A stretch of DNA of 64,000 nt from Hydractinia symbiolongicarpus (taxonomy: Eukaryota; Cnidaria; Hydrozoa; Anthoathecata; Hydractiniidae). Under the pieces are notes generated by a model, which saw only the letters and a list, made by a program, of their open reading frames with translations, made no database searches and was not told the origin of the DNA. A program made the translations under genes and the position numbers. Within the stretch, counting starts at the first letter, position 1. Each line of letters begins with the position of its first letter. Shown here one piece after another: positions 41,174 through 53,015 of the stretch. The DNA is taken from NCBI RefSeq assembly GCF_029227915.1, contig NC_079886.1:16964501-17028500 (forward strand), in the 5' to 3' direction.

Positions 41174-42341
41174 GCTTTTTAAATCTTATTTGTTAATACA
41201 ACTCTAATGTTTTGGAAAACATGATGCAAAAATTTGTTTGTTTCACGGCTATGTGAGAGTTTCTGCTTCACTGTGTTCGTTTGACAGGCTGCGCTCACTT
41301 CGGCATTGTTAATAAGTAAACACATTATTCACACACTGGTTTGCTCGTACAATAATACTGTGTTTACACTTGAGCACTTGTACGGATTTAAAGCAAGTAT
41401 CCGAAATAAAATGAAAACGTAATAGTTTAAAAACGGAACAGCTTTCTTCACTTTCATTTAATTTCACTGATATACAAAAACACCCTTTTTTATAAACAAT
41501 TAACTTTTAGCACTTCGCCTTACACATTGTTTTAGCTACTTGGGAAAAACTCTCCAAAACCTTTTTAGTTATTGTATACCTGGGATTACACGGATTGTTT
41601 ATTTCCAAAGTTTTTTAAAATGAGTCAAAAGTGTTTTAATTCAGAACATTAAAATTTGCAAAATATCCGTTCAAAGTGCCGCTGTTTAAATCAAAGTTGC
41701 AAGGATTTTATCTCTCACAAACTATATACTTACGACTTGAATTCGCACCATGAAAATTGTTTTATATTTGACCAACTATTTGCCAAGCAAATAGTTTAAA
41801 CTTCGATTATATTATTGTCCCTTGTGAATTGTTTAGAGCAATGACATTTTTTAGGGTGATTGTTTGAAATTTGGAATTATTTATAATAAAGCTGCGTTTA
41901 CATTTGACCAAATTTATTTGAATTCTTAAGTGAAGTTTATAAAAATAGAAATTTTACTTATTGCGTTTACACTAGATTTCGCAAATTCATATGGATTCAG
42001 CGTAAAATCTCTTGAATTTCTTGAATGCGTATTAAACTGACAACTCCGATATATATTAGGAAGGAACGAAAATATTCGGACGGAAAAACTTTCGGATTTT
42101 TTTGTGTTTGAAAATTTTCCGTCCGAAATTTGTGTCTGCCGAAGGTTTTTTTGACCGAAAATTTTGTTTTTTCGAAATTTATTCAAGAAGGACCAATGCA
42201 TAGAAACTATATATATGGTATTTAGGAAGACAATAAAAAATGCAATTTTTAAACTTAATATTTTTGTTGTTTTCACATTTGGCTGAGGCTCTATCTATAA
42301 AGTTGGATCCTGAAGACCCTTTTTTACATCTTGATTAAATA
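41174..42341. other. Upstream flank of the modular gene, repeat-derived
   Basis: Presumably contains the promoter of the modular gene. It includes a palindromic core (AACTATTTGCCAAGCAAATA, near 41774) like that at 2080, and from 42055 to 42180 CGGAAAA / TTTTCCG words that recur inverted at 49370-49450. No gene. Confidence 0.45.
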
Positions 42342-44439
42342 TACTTTAAAGGAAGAAATTTTTGCGGAAGAAATTTTCGCGAGGCTAAAAAATCGCGAAA
42401 TTTTTGGAATTTATTTTCGCGAATAGCCTCTCCTAAGATTTTTCGCGGGAATATATTTTCGCGAATGAACACTTTCGAAATTTTTCGCGAGAAAAAATTT
42501 TCGCGAATGGCCTATTTTTAAAATATTTCGCGAGAATAAACTTTTGCGAACGAAGACATTTTTGATTTTTTCATACGTACCTAATTTATAAAAACGTGTT
42601 TTTTATACAAAAAGCAGTTATATAAATGACAGCTGATTTGAGAATGTAAGTTTTTCAAAACACAAAATAAACTATATATAAACAAGTTTTACAGGGAAAA
42701 CCTTTCGTATTAACGAGTAACAAAAATATTTGTTCTAACAGTGTCATTGTTCATCTTCCATGCTTTCAAAAGCGTCAAAAGCAGATCTTTCTCACACAAA
42801 ATCACAATCCTCATCTTCGTCGTCTTCACCGCTATCGTCATTTTCGTCGTCGTCGGCTCTTTCAGAGTATCCAATCTGCTTTTCTTCCAAGGTCAAACCA
42901 CAAACCGATTGAAGCTGCTGGTTCTCCACTGGACTGCTTTCACATAACGGGTCGATCTCCTGAAATGGGTCGATTGGAGGGAGATTCTTGCTACCCAGCT
43001 GAATCGCATCAGTAATTTCCGCTGCTCTCCATCCACTTTCAATGATACTTTTTCCTTTGCTGGTAGTCATCTCATCATAAAAGTCGACAACCCATTGAGC
43101 ATGTAGGGGTTTGAGAGTAGTTAAACGCAGCTTAACATCTACTTCATCAATTTTGACCACATCATTAAGCTGCTTTGAAATTTGATCAGCGTACCAGGTG
43201 CTGAATTTATTTCTCAAGAAGCGCTTTGCATGTCCATTGACAGTTAAATCTAATGGTTGATAAAACTTGGTCATATTTGCTGGTACATTGACGACACATA
43301 TGTGGTTTTCCTTGATCTTATTGAGGACTTCGCTCGTCATTTGGCCAGTAAATACATCCATGATAAGCAACCTTTTTGATCAGGAGGTAGCTTGAGTGTT
43401 GCTCGTTCTTCTTTTAGGTAGGGCGAAATGATTTCTTCAATTATTTTGATTGACTCTGTCGTGTTAGAGTAGTGAGTGGGGTTTGCACTCAAACTGAAGC
43501 CGTCTGGAAACTTGAAGCGAGGTAGACTCTGTTCCGTCTTTCCCCCGTAGATCAGCTGGATAGGCAAAAACTTATTTGTAAACGTTATTCCAAATGTTCC
43601 AGTAATCGATCGTTTGTCGCTAGCAGCTTCCATGACTACGGACGCTGAACCACGTTTGGCTAGGGTGAAATTACCAGTTGGGACATATTTTAGGGGTGTT
43701 TGGTCAATGTTGATGATCATGGAGTGTGGTATGTTATGCTTTTCAATAAGGGTGACGATCTCATGGTGAAACAAAAATTCCATTTCTTTCCTGGCACCGT
43801 CAGGAATATTAACCTTCGAAGAAGTCTTCATCCGCCGAACGAACCCCATACGCTTGAATAAGCTTTTTGCCCAACTTGATGAATCGACATCAATGTTTCC
43901 AACGGCGCCCGGATACCTTGACATAAGAGCTTTGGCTGTAGCCTTGGCCAAGCTTGAAGTTACGAGGGCTCCACGGGAGCTAACAGCCTTGATGTAAGAT
44001 TGAACCATTCCATCAATTTCTCCAAGTAGCAGTGGACGACCTACTGGCTTCGAGTATTTGGACACAGATTTCACAACTTCACGTTTTTCTTTCGAAGCGA
44101 TTTTTATCTCCTTCACGACTTTCTCTTTGAACGATCGAATTGTGCTCTCTGTGAGCCCAAAAGCTGCGACTTGAACTTCCGTAGCGCAGCACTGTTGCCA
44201 TTTTTACGTGCGTAGTCGCCCAGGGGCGGATCTAGGGTTAGGCAGCCTAGGCAATTGCCTAAGCCTAGTTTTGTGAACTAGAAAAAAAATTCTCTATAGA
44301 TAGAATAATCTATAAAAAAAACTAAATTATTTTTATCAATTTATTTTTGGCATCCGCCGATTTCGACTATGACGATGCGCGGCGTGCGTGTTTTATTTTA
44401 CTCAAATAAGCAAACCCGGGGCGATCTTAGGCAAAATGT

Positions 44440-44630
44440 CTATTCGCCTAAAACGTCCGCGGGTTTTAAAGTTCCGAATGAATGAAAATCACAGATGGAA
44501 GAAAAAACGCCTAAAACGTCCGCGGGTTTTCAAGTTCCAATGAATGAAATTCTGGAATGTGAAGAAAAAACGCCTAAAACGTCCGTGGGTTTTAAAGTTT
44601 AAACGCCTAAAACGACCACGGGTACGGTTA
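44440..44630. repeat. Minisatellite CGCCTAAAACGTCCGCGGG
   Basis: Four diverged copies of CGCCTAAAACG.CC.CGGGT separated by spacers containing AATGAATGAAA, near the left end of the nested element. Confidence 0.8.
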
Positions 44631-45880
44631 CATGGAGTGGATGTTTCTTTTTCAACATGGTTTACCTGGATCAGGTCCAATTGCAGGGAGCACTTCAAAT
44701 GTCTAGAATATTAAAGCAATTGTATGCCACCTAAGTTAAATAAAGAAGTTTTGAATTTGGAAACCTTTTCAGATATTGAAAGGATTGGAAATGCTGGAGA
44801 GAAGTATTTTGGCCACGTGTGCCGTGTTGTTGTCTCAAACCAAACCTTTATCTTCCTCTGCAAGAGACAATAAATTCAGTAATACTTGAAATATTTTAGT
44901 TTTAGCTGCTCCTGAATTTTAGGCACTTTTGTGTCAAGAACTATTCTTAAAAGTGGTAAACCACCAGATGTTCTTACAAAACGTGTAATTTAAATCTTTT
45001 TCTTATCAAAACAAAAGGTTTTAACTTGGCCTTGATCAAATGCATTGTTTATAAACATAAAAGCCCAATGCTAAACGAGATAGCTAACTGAGGCAATTTA
45101 TGTCAACACTGTCTTGGCGGTCGAGAGATGTTTTGATGTGTATGTTAAATTCGGTATAGAGTATTACTAGCTACCTGTATGTGTATTAGTTGGAATTTTG
45201 TTATTTTTTTTTCTTTAACGTCTTAAGGGTCACTGGCTTCGTGTAGGCTTTGTGTAGCCGTTTATGCAACTGTGTATCTTTGTTTCTGTTAGGGAGAGAA
45301 TACATTCTTGTAAGATAACTAAGGGACAGCTCTTTCATGAACGCAAAAGTCCAAGCTAAATGTTAATAGATCTGCAGATCCCCTTTCCCTCCCCTAAACA
45401 TCAAATCAGAAAAGGTAATCTTTGAATGTTGTCAGTCCTTGAAACCATAAGCACTCGGCCATGTGTCCCTGCTAAGCAGGTAGACACTAAAAGTTATTAA
45501 TACTTTCTGTTCTCTAAGAAATCGATGTATACAGTATGAGATATAATTAAACGGCAAAGGATTCTACCTCGTCCCACCGCCAAATTTATACGCTTAGCAT
45601 ATACTTTTTTATTGTGATTGTCCCTAAGAACTTTGACTTTGTGGGAACTTTTAAACAGTGCATTTTATATGCAACATCCCACTGCTCATTTTAAAACTTT
45701 TAAGAACACGAGAAGATCTCTTTGACTTTCCCATGTTACTTTTAATTGTAATAAAATTGCTAAAAACAAAAGAATGAAGCAATACCTAATCTAAGAATAG
45801 TCCAAGTTTGTTTTATAATATTTCTTATTCTCATCTTGCTGAGCAATACAACGTATATAATTTTGTTTTAGGATAAGATA

Positions 45881-46405
45881 TTTTGATGTCACCCTGGTAC
45901 CTAAGATGAATATTCTTCTAACAACGAAAATCACCATCAATTAAAAGAACACAGATTTGTTAATCCTTATAATATTGGAAAACTGTAAACAATGGATATA
46001 TATCTGGTATAATCCACAAAGTTGTGTTTCATAAGAGGAACTAAGAAGGTGAAAAAAATCAATCAAAATAACTTGTATTTTGATGTCACCCTGGTACCTA
46101 TGATGAATATTCAAGTAAATAACACAGAAGATTTGTTCTGAATCCTTATAATATTGGAAAACTGTAAACAATAGATATATATCTGGTATAATCCACAAAG
46201 TTGTGTTTCATAAGAGGAACTAAGAAGGTGAAAAAAATCAATCAAAATAACTTGTATTTTGATGTCACCCTGGTACCTATGATGAATATTCAAGTAAATA
46301 ACACAGAAGATTTGTTCTGAATCCTTATAATATTGGAAAACTGTAAACAATGGATATATATCTGGTATAATCCACAAAGTTGGTGAAAAAAATCAATCAA
46401 AATAA
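45881..46405. repeat. 179-bp tandem repeat, about 2.7 copies
   Basis: TTTTGATGTCACCCTGGTAC starts copies at 45881, 46078 and 46257. The first interval is 197 bp, the second 179 bp. Lies within the nested hAT-like element. Non-coding. Confidence 0.85.
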
Positions 46406-48330
46406 CTTGTGAATATTCAAGTAAATCATAGAAATGATTTTCACGTAAAACATATACAGATCGAAACAAGAATTGCATGTTAAAAAACGTTCTGTTACAG
46501 ACTGTAAACTAACAAAATGTCATGTCAACTTATGGGTATGAGTAGGATTTGTATATATGTTGCTTTTTATATGAGAATCTTCATAATTGGCTTATAGTTA
46601 CTAAAACTTTCTTAAAGATTTTACAGTATTAAAATATTTTTTAAACATAGTTGACAGGGACATGTAAGGGTAAATAATATGAGACATGTTAAATGTTTTG
46701 ATGTTATTTTTCTAATTTCTAACTCTTTTCTGGCTTAATAAACTGCCTTTCTCTTGTGGGAATTTCATAGCATTAAAATTAATGCTTAATAGAAATTGGT
46801 GCAAAACTACACCAGTAACCCTAATGCTTAACTGTATTAACTTCATGAAGAGGTGATTACTATATACTTTTTGTACACGTTTATTATATGTTGCGATCTT
46901 ACACTGTAAGTCTAACTGGAAATCTTTCATTCTTTTATATGCTGGTTTTCTTTGTGCATTTGCAGGTTCTTAACACAGACTATAATTTTCCAAACAATAT
47001 TTCTACGTTGCACTACTGTTGACTATCTATTCCTAAAATTGTCTTGTAATGTAATTTTTTGTTGTATTGTTAGTTATTAGACTTATTGCATGTTTTGAAA
47101 TGAAGCAAATCCCCAACTTATTACTTGTTCTCGTATTATGTGCGTAAAACGAAAAAAGATGCTAAGATACTTAATACCAGTATGTGATTCAAAGAAATTA
47201 TGGAAACGCTAACCCTGTTTCAAATCGAATTTGCTAACCGGACGCATTTTCCATCCTCATGTTTTAACAAGGATAAAGTGGTAAAACTACGGGGGTTACT
47301 GTTATTTGTTTGGCTATAAAGAAACTTTCGTTTCTAATCTAGAAGGATTCTTAATAACTAAAAACCTTACTTTTGGGAAAATTTTAGTTCCTTTTACAGC
47401 AAAAACACAAAACGGCCGATTTACCTCGTACAACACCACAACCCTTGACATTACTTTGCCAAAAAATCTATGAAATTTTGCCTAACCAAAAAAAATTCCT
47501 AGATCCGCCCCTGTCGCCAATCGTAAATCGGTCTTTAGGTTGCCATTTTACGTAAGTCTTTCTTTCCTTCGCCTCCTTAGCTTTTTCCGAGATTGCTTGC
47601 ACATCAACTACACCGAGGCCATCGACTTCAGGCAAGGATTTAGAGGTAGTACCTAAAAATAAAAATAAAGGATTTTGTAGAATAATTTTTTAAAATATAC
47701 CCTGCAATAATTTCATGATAATTCATTTGGTACAAGAGCTTTTTGCTGGCAACGAAAAATATAACACTAACCTGCAGAAGGTTCAGGAGGAGCAATGTTC
47801 TTTTCTGTAGTACTGTTTTCTTTAAGCTTATCTTCTAAAGCTTTTTTAAGCTTTTGACTTTTTCGAAGGAAAGACATGGTTGATCCTTCTCATCCAAAAA
47901 ACTGTTTGTTTCCTTTTTCAAATCACACAGAAACAAAACACAACAAAAAAATTATGTGAAATACTTTTTCGATTGCAAACCGGGGGTATTAATAGAGTGG
48001 AAATCTTCTTTTGAAAATATAGTTTGCATCTCTTATCTTAAAAAAAAAGAAGAAAAGCTCACAAAAACATTTCGAAACTAAATTTAAAAAAAAAACATGT
48101 ATTTTGGTAAAAAAAACGTCTTTGATGTTTATATTCTAAAGAATTAAGATTTAGAACAACATAACCCCCGGCATAAATTGACTTATCCTTGTGTGTATTC
48201 GAATACGCCTCTTCTTTTATGTTTGGATCGAATCAGTCTAGACGGTTTCGAATTTAGCAGACACCTCTTTTAGACAAAATCGAAGACAAATCATCTTTGT
48301 CATCACTTATGTGTACAACTTTCTTGCATC

Positions 48331-48945
48331 ATGTCTTCGACAGAAAAATTTTTAAAATTTTCTTCAGCTGTAAGAGGTTTCCATTATTATCAGAGATTAT
48401 GGTTCCCAAGAGAAGAAGAAACACTTAATTGCTATTATGAACAAGACAACGCATTTGATCTGTTTGCTATAAAAACCGAACAGTGCGATTCTGGAACAAC
48501 AGTGGGACACTTACCCAGAGAAATTTCTAGGATAACAAAGTTTATTCTAGACAGGGGTGCAAGGATTACGGCTACTCTAACGTCAACAAATTATCGTCGA
48601 TCTCCATTGGTTCAAGGAGGATTGGAAATCGCATGTGAAGTCACTGTGAGAATGCCAGCTACAATAAAAAACCACATGATTTTGGATCGTTATAAAGAAT
48701 TGCTGAATGATTATTATATCGAACCAAAAGATGAAGAAATTCTCGGAAATTTTCTAGCACTTTCAACTACTAATGCTTCTCCACCAGAAAAAGAAACTGC
48801 TCCGAAAAGAAAGAAGAAAAAAACCACAACAAACGTCAATGAGAATATCCCGGACATAAGGGTTATGTTCCGTCGCCAACAAAAAAATCACAATAAACAA
48901 AACAGGGACGACGCCAAAGCCGAAACAGTAATTGTAATAGATTAA
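48331..48945 (+). CDS. HIRAN-domain protein, 204 residues, inside the transposon
   Basis: Intact single-exon gene. Residues 15-110 match the HIRAN pattern: GFHYYQRLWFP, ETLNCYYEQDNAFDLFAIK, then VGHLPREISRI. In helicases such as HLTF this domain binds 3' ends of single-stranded DNA and recognises damaged or remodelled ends. The C-terminus is Lys/Arg-rich (PKRKKKK, a likely nuclear signal) and has IRVMFRR, which faintly resembles a PCNA-binding box. It is transcribed divergently from the transposase with about 450 bp between them, and AATAAA follows at 49039. Being within the terminal repeats it is part of the element. Its role in transposition is not known to me. Confidence 0.75.
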   Translation: MSSTEKFLKFSSAVRGFHYYQRLWFPREEETLNCYYEQDNAFDLFAIKTEQCDSGTTVGHLPREISRITKFILDRGARITATLTSTNYRRSPLVQGGLEIACEVTVRMPATIKNHMILDRYKELLNDYYIEPKDEEILGNFLALSTTNASPPEKETAPKRKKKKTTTNVNENIPDIRVMFRRQQKNHNKQNRDDAKAETVIVID

Positions 48946-49038
48946 ACAAAACAAAAAGAAAATTTTTAAAAGATATCGAAAAACTGTTTACGTTATTACT
49001 TCCTAATGCTTTCATTTTTTAGAGTGAGAAGTGCCATA

Positions 49039-49044
49039 AATAAA
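49039..49044 (+). promoter_or_regulatory. Polyadenylation signal of the HIRAN gene
   Basis: AATAAA 93 nt after the stop codon, in the right orientation and still inside the transposon. Confidence 0.5.
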
Positions 49045-49277
49045 ACCTTGCACATTTTTCTCAAACTTTTCCCCAATAAGGTATTTGTTATGTTGCAAAA
49101 AAATTTTTTTCGCGGGAATTTATTTTCGCGAATCAAGCATACTTGAAAATTTCGCGGGAATTTATTTTCGCGAACGACCCCTTTTGATTTTTTTCGCGGG
49201 ACTTTATTTTCGCGATTTTGGCCAAAATTCGCGAAATCGCGAAAATTTCTTCCGCGAAAATTTCTTCCTTTAAAGTA

Positions 49278-52260
49278 TGTGCATTTGTGTCATTTCCAGT
49301 AATTACTTTTGAAATTTAGTTAAAATTCCTTCAAAAGACTTACCCATGTAATTTTTGACTTCATAAATCTTGTCCGAAAATTTTTCCGCTGAAATAAAAA
49401 AAAATTTCCAAAAGTTTTTCCGCCGAAACATTTTCCGCTGAAATTTTACTTCTAAATGTTATACAAAGGTGGTAATTTGGAAATAAACACAATAATTCCC
49501 TTTAAACTGTCACTGCTATATTCATATTGAGATGAGGTTATGAATGTTTTCTCATACCTTTTCCAATCGATGCAGGCACGTTCTGTGATGATAATTTTTT
49601 TTTGGAGATGGTAGCTATATTACTACTTGTTTTTACCTTTAATATTGTATGCACACTTTATTTATTTACGTAAATATATTTTGTATAGATTTTCTTTCAA
49701 ATATAACATTTTAACAAAAAAGCACACTCTGTTCTAAAACGTTGCATTAGCACAGAGCAGACTTTCCTAATCTTTTATGACATTTTTTCGTAGCTTCTGC
49801 ACTAAGAATAAACCATAAGGGTAAGTGAAAGACGTGAACTTTTCAGGTAGCTTCTCTCGTTTAGAGAGAATTACCGTTAAGTTAAACTGGCAAATGATGT
49901 TTTTTTGCGCAAGATGATTTTGTTTAGCATAGCAAACAACATACATGGCAGATAGGTCTTAAAGGTTCTGTTTTCTATTAGATAAAACGATTTTTAAACA
50001 GGTAGTATTTAGCGGGTTTTTTGATAACCTTTTATAAGGTAAGTTTGGGGAACTTTTTGAATTAAAAACGAAACTTCCTTCCAAGCACAGGCACTTTCTT
50101 CAGCTTGTGCAAGGACTTCTAAAAACCTGCCAGCACGAAACATTTATTTTTTTATTCCTCCGTTATAATTGATGGACAATTAGAAAAATAGTTTAGTGGT
50201 TAAACTTTTATTTTTTAAACTATGGTCGAAACTTCCAAAAATGGGGATGCAGTTAATCAACAACCAATAAAAAAAAGGTTGAAATTTGGCTTTGAACAGT
50301 ACTTTTTTGCTCCATCCACCCCCTATTTTGAAATTAAATATCCCGTACTGGAATTGTAATGTAGAGTCCCAGGACAAGCTTAATTAACAGTTGCTGAGTT
50401 GTCCCTTTCATTTGTAATTTGCTAGCTTTATCAAAATAATTATTTTGTCAACATTTTTCTGTTTTCTACTGTTTGGCTAGTATTCTCTCTAAAAAACATT
50501 GTTACTGCGCTCTTTTAAAAGAGCTAAATACTTCTAATTTTCCCAAAATGGACCTGAGAAAGCGCAACCGTTGTTGAATGGCTACATTTTTTCTCGTTAC
50601 ATAACCTGTTATATTACTTTATGTCCACATAAACATGACACGGTGCGTTTTAAAAAAAACTTTTTTCACATAAACTGATCGTTAGCAGGGGTGATTGGTG
50701 CTAAAAAACTTTCCTAATTTTGACTTTTGACAGTGATGAAAATTGTGACCAGTTTCACCCAATATAACTTTCGTTCACATTGTTCGAAGAAATATTTCGC
50801 GCATATTAAATTTTTAGCGCAACCAATTGTTTGCTTTTAGCCGATCCGAGCAAAAAAAACTTTTTGTGCCAGAACTTCGTGAATTAACTTTATAAATAAA
50901 AGCCATTAAGCCATTTAACATTTTTTTTTTCATTTTAACATAATTCGCCACGAAAGACACCAAAAATAATTGTAACGAAAGTTATGATATTTTTTTGGGG
51001 TATCAGAATTTCATAGATATTTAAAGGGTAATTTCGAGTAATGGCGAATATTTAAGGCTCCGAGAGATATAGGACCTAAAAATTTGGCGTGCAGGTGGCT
51101 AATAGGTAGATGTAAAACTCATTAAATATCATAGCCATGAAACATGATAAAAAGGGTTATTAAAGAAAAACCGGCAAGGGGGGAGGTTTGAATAGGGCTA
51201 CGGTATTGAACTACTTGGTTTATTGAACTTGTTCTGAAATTAATTTTCATCAATTTTATGTGAAATTTCCAGAATTTTCATCGATTTCAACGTACTTAAC
51301 TCTCAAATTGTAGGCTTTTCAACAGGTTATCCTTCGTATGTTTTTAACAGCTACTTGAAATCTACTAAGTTTTGAAAGTATCGAGGTTATCTGAATCCCT
51401 AGGTTATTTTGCATATGGCTAAAAAACTTTACCCTTTGGTGTCTTAATGATATTGTTTTTGAAAAAAAAATCGAAGGGTTTTTAAGAGAGTGTGCCCACC
51501 CAATGTTTTACATCCAGGCTCAAATTTCTAGAAAATAAGCGTATGCTAAATATAATGGTATAGTGAGACTCAGACCTCTAGATACTTAATTTTTGGACAA
51601 CTTAAAATTCATATGACAAGATTTAGCACATAATTTTCCTACGTAGAAAAGAAGTTTGAAGTACAACATAATGACCACAAAAATTAAAATCTAAATTCAA
51701 TAAAAAAAAATTGCTTGCAGTGTGAAATTTTTCAATTATTTGGTAGCACTTTTAAAGAAATTTTTTTCTGCAAGTCTCGGATTGACAAAAATTTAACTTA
51801 TCATGATCATTTCCCAGGACGAGCCCATTGTGTCTTTAAATTCTTATTAAAAGTCCTGCATAAATTTATTTTTGCAGAATTTTCCAGTACCTTGATCAAT
51901 ATTTAAATAGAGCGCTTGCAACTTTATGGCCATATTATTTTTTAAAGATCATTATATTTTTTGTGAAATTATGTTTTTTGAAAAAATATATGTCTTAAGC
52001 ATACTCAGTTGTCTCTCTGTCACGCGGAACGATGTCGTGTTAAGAATGTATGAAATATTTTTACTGAAATAGCAAAATGCGACATATCTTAATGATTCCT
52101 CGGGATTTTCTAGGTTGTCAATCTTAAATTTAAAAATCTTGAATAGCGTTGGTGTTCCTGCGTAGTTAAACATATACACCGTCTGTTTTGATATTTTCAG
52201 ATTCAAATGATAATTCATATATCATGGACTTACGTAGCAGTCATAATCTCATGCTGAATG
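49278..52260. other. Intergenic, AT-rich, no gene seen
   Basis: 49370-49450 holds CCGCTGAAA / TTTTTCCGC words that mirror 42055-42180 on the other side of the pogo element, suggesting that it inserted into an older element. Nothing coding from 49460 to 52260. Confidence 0.45.
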
Positions 52261-52269
52261 CAAAAGGCA

Positions 52270-52555
52270 GGTTCAAATTATTTCGTTTTTTTCTGAGTAT
52301 TTACACATGATAACCACTTCAGTGTAGGAAGCAAGGTATAAATTCGGGTCTTGTGTTCTGAATGTATACGTTATGTATACATCGACATTACCAACCCAAT
52401 TTCCCTGATATGACATGGATTGACCGGTAGTTGTGATTAAGGCACTTGCTGAACATGTCCGCACTGTGGCCTGAACTACGAACCTCGTGATTGCGAACTC
52501 CATAAACACTAGGCCACGTGTCATGGCTGGGCCAAGAATGAAACGATTTTCCATG
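52270..52555 (-). mobile_element. tRNA-derived SINE-like element
   Basis: On the minus strand, TGGCCTAGTG.TTATGG (A-box-like) is followed 25-30 nt later by GGTTCGTAGTTC (B-box-like), as in RNA polymerase III promoters of tRNA-derived SINEs. The body after it is non-repetitive within the window. The 93-codon open frame across it shows no known domain. No clear target duplication was identified. Confidence 0.45.
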
Positions 52556-53015
52556 GAAAAGAATGCCTTAATGCTACGCCATCAACACCTTAAGAAGATT
52601 AATTTTTGTTAGAATTAATTATTGCGCAAAATTTGGTGGTTGCAAAATATTTGGGGAAACACTTTGACTTAAGAAGTTAAGACAACATGTGATATGAACA
52701 TATATTATGGATTCATAGACGTTCACTATACATTGTGTTGGTGAATATATGTTAAAAAAATAAAACTATGCAAATCGAAAATATTAGCAATCTAACGCGT
52801 TTTAAAATGCAATAATATATTTTCTGTTAGTTAATACTTGATCAACTAGTTTGCACTAACTGCAAATCAAACTGGTGCGTATGTGTAGGAGACTCTCAAA
52901 AAATACCGTGTTGCAGTTATTATAAAAAAAAATTAAAAATATGTCTGTTAAAGATTCGTATATTAAGTTTGCATCTAATAACAGGTGCGTTTAACGTTTA
53001 GTTGTAAGATATTGT

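Larger units (their letters stand above)
44221..47513. mobile_element. Nested non-autonomous hAT-like element
   Basis: Ends with inverted CAGGGGCGGATCTAGG / CCTAGATCCGCCCCTG and flanked by the 5-bp direct repeat TCGCC (44216-44220, 47514-47518). Removing it and one TCGCC rejoins the transposase frame, so it inserted after the host element. CAGGGGCGG ends are typical of hAT elements, though those usually duplicate 5-8 bp. No transposase frame inside. It contains a CGCCTAAAACGTCCGCGGG minisatellite (about 44440-44630) and a 179-bp tandem repeat. Confidence 0.75.
42792..47877 (-). pseudogene. Pogo-type DDE transposase, broken
   Basis: Exon 1 (47772-47877) starts MSFLRKSQKLKKALEDKLKE. Exon 2 starts at 47652 and runs to the nested insertion, continues at 44215 with a helix-turn-helix region (YARKNGNSAALRKF..GLTESTIRSFK), then a DNA-binding/DDE_1 region. 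Catalytic acidic residues are visible in NIDQTPL, LLIMDVF and QPLDLTVN. The C-terminal tail is very acidic. Breaks: a 1-base shift near 44160-44190, the 3.3-kb insertion at 44221, and a 1-base shift in an A-run near 43370, just before the second catalytic Asp. Catalysis would be cut-and-paste transposition into TA. In its present state it cannot make the full enzyme. Confidence 0.8.
42344..49275. mobile_element. Tc1/mariner-pogo DNA transposon carrying a transposase and a HIRAN gene
   Basis: Terminal inverted repeats CTTTAAAGGAAGAAATTTT..GCGGAAGAAATTTTCGCGA at both ends, each flanked by TA (42342-42343 and 49276-49277), the target of Tc1/mariner elements. Several copies of the subterminal word TTTTCGCGAA lie inside both ends. 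About 3.6 kb without the nested insertion. Inactive: the transposase has at least two frameshifts and an insertion. Confidence 0.85.

Noticed and set aside
45430-45475. tRNA-like stretch TGGCCGAGTGCTTATGG on the minus strand
   Set aside because: No matching T-arm or acceptor stem; at most a decayed SINE fragment.
51952-52218. 88-codon minus-strand frame next to the SINE-like element
   Set aside because: AT-rich composition, no domain, no convincing splice sites.
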